Below, piece after piece: positions 39,925 to 40,046 of a stretch of 40,046 nucleotides of DNA. The position numbers were made by a program, and so were the translations under genes. The stretch comes from Microthrixaceae bacterium (lineage in GTDB: Bacteria; Actinomycetota; Acidimicrobiia; Acidimicrobiales; Microtrichaceae): positions 88,929 through 128,974 of the forward strand of contig JAHRAZ010000118.1 of NCBI GenBank assembly GCA_020027475.1, in the 5' to 3' direction. The notes under the pieces were generated by a model. That model was not told where the DNA came from, made no database searches, and saw nothing but the letters and a program-made list of their open reading frames with translations. Within the stretch, counting starts at the first letter, position 1. Every line of letters starts with the position of its first letter.

Positions 39925-40046
39925 CCAAGGAGGGTCACAGTGGCATCGTCGATGCGCGGGACGATTTCCTCCGGATCAACCACACCGCTGATCCACCCCA
40001 CGAGCACGGCCAGCCACACGTCGCTGAGCAGATCGATTTCGAGCGA
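39921..40046 (-). CDS. C-terminus of a probable TetR-family regulator (runs off the right edge)
   Basis: Read on the minus strand without an in-window start: 41 residues ending at TAG (39923-39921). SDVWLAVLVGWISGVVDP and the DDATVTLLG end resemble the last two helices of TetR C-terminal domains, where a Trp-containing helix precedes G-x-x-D/E. Only about 126 bases are visible, so the assignment is tentative. Its stop overlaps the stop of the WXG100-like gene by two bases on opposite strands. Confidence 0.5.
   Translation of the reverse strand, partial: SLEIDLLSDVWLAVLVGWISGVVDPEEIVPRIDDATVTLLG

Noticed and set aside
39921-40046. The right-edge fragment as mftR
   Set aside because: It looks TetR-like, but only 41 residues are visible and it is 20 kb from mftA; no basis to name it.

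Overview
The window reads as high-GC actinobacterial DNA and is dominated by a dispersed mycofactocin (MFT) locus. Mycofactocin is a ribosomally made, peptide-derived redox cofactor. The gene set (MFT genes, nicotinoprotein alcohol dehydrogenase, 2-oxoacid:ferredoxin oxidoreductase, several FadD ligases, a wax-ester synthase-like acyltransferase, an SCO6745-family protein) suggests an Acidimicrobiia-like or related uncultured actinobacterium. That placement is inference, not a database result.

Left part, 1-6293. A truncated mftF glycosyltransferase and a mycofactocin-type SDR run leftward. A divergent rightward operon follows with tight junctions: ETF-alpha-like, FixC-like flavoprotein, FixX-like ferredoxin, ETF-beta-like, mftE, and a CDF metal transporter. 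A complete Fix/ETF-type electron-transfer module therefore shares an operon with the mycofactocin peptidase.

Middle part, 6294-21442. Leftward units carry two FadH/OYE-type Fe-S flavoproteins of mycofactocin type, a korAB pair, a small membrane-anchored protein and an O-methyltransferase. An SCO6745-family gene is divergent from the methyltransferase. The biosynthetic core mftA-mftB-mftC runs leftward and continues, through stop/start overlaps, into a 53-codon enoyl-CoA hydratase remnant and a divergent dihydropteroate-synthase-like gene. Divergent from mftA lies an NDMA-type (mycofactocin-dependent) zinc alcohol dehydrogenase, followed by a MoxR ATPase and a VWA protein. mftD, mftG and mftR are not visible in the window.

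Right part, 21443-40046. This is acyl-CoA and lipid metabolism plus housekeeping: three acyl-CoA synthetases, an acetoacetyl-CoA synthetase, an HSL-type esterase, a WS/DGAT-like acyltransferase with a lysine-rich tail, a LysE exporter with a divergent Lrp regulator, an ABC-F ATPase, a decayed flavoprotein disulfide-reductase pseudogene, an EamA transporter, an amidohydrolase-fold protein lacking most metal ligands, a WXG100-like long protein, and the end of a probable TetR regulator.

Two features recur across the window. Many genes have a TANNNT-like hexamer 6-8 nt before the start codon and no Shine-Dalgarno sequence, which points to leaderless mRNAs. Short perfect or near-perfect tandem duplications (15-21 bp) occur both inside genes (in frame) and in promoters. 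No tRNA, rRNA, CRISPR array, transposase or integrase was recognised.

Working model (inference): SDR and alcohol dehydrogenase enzymes with bound NAD(H) pass electrons to mycofactocin. The ETF/FixC/FixX module made alongside MftE could reoxidise mycofactocinol toward quinone and/or ferredoxin, and ferredoxin is also the partner of KorAB.
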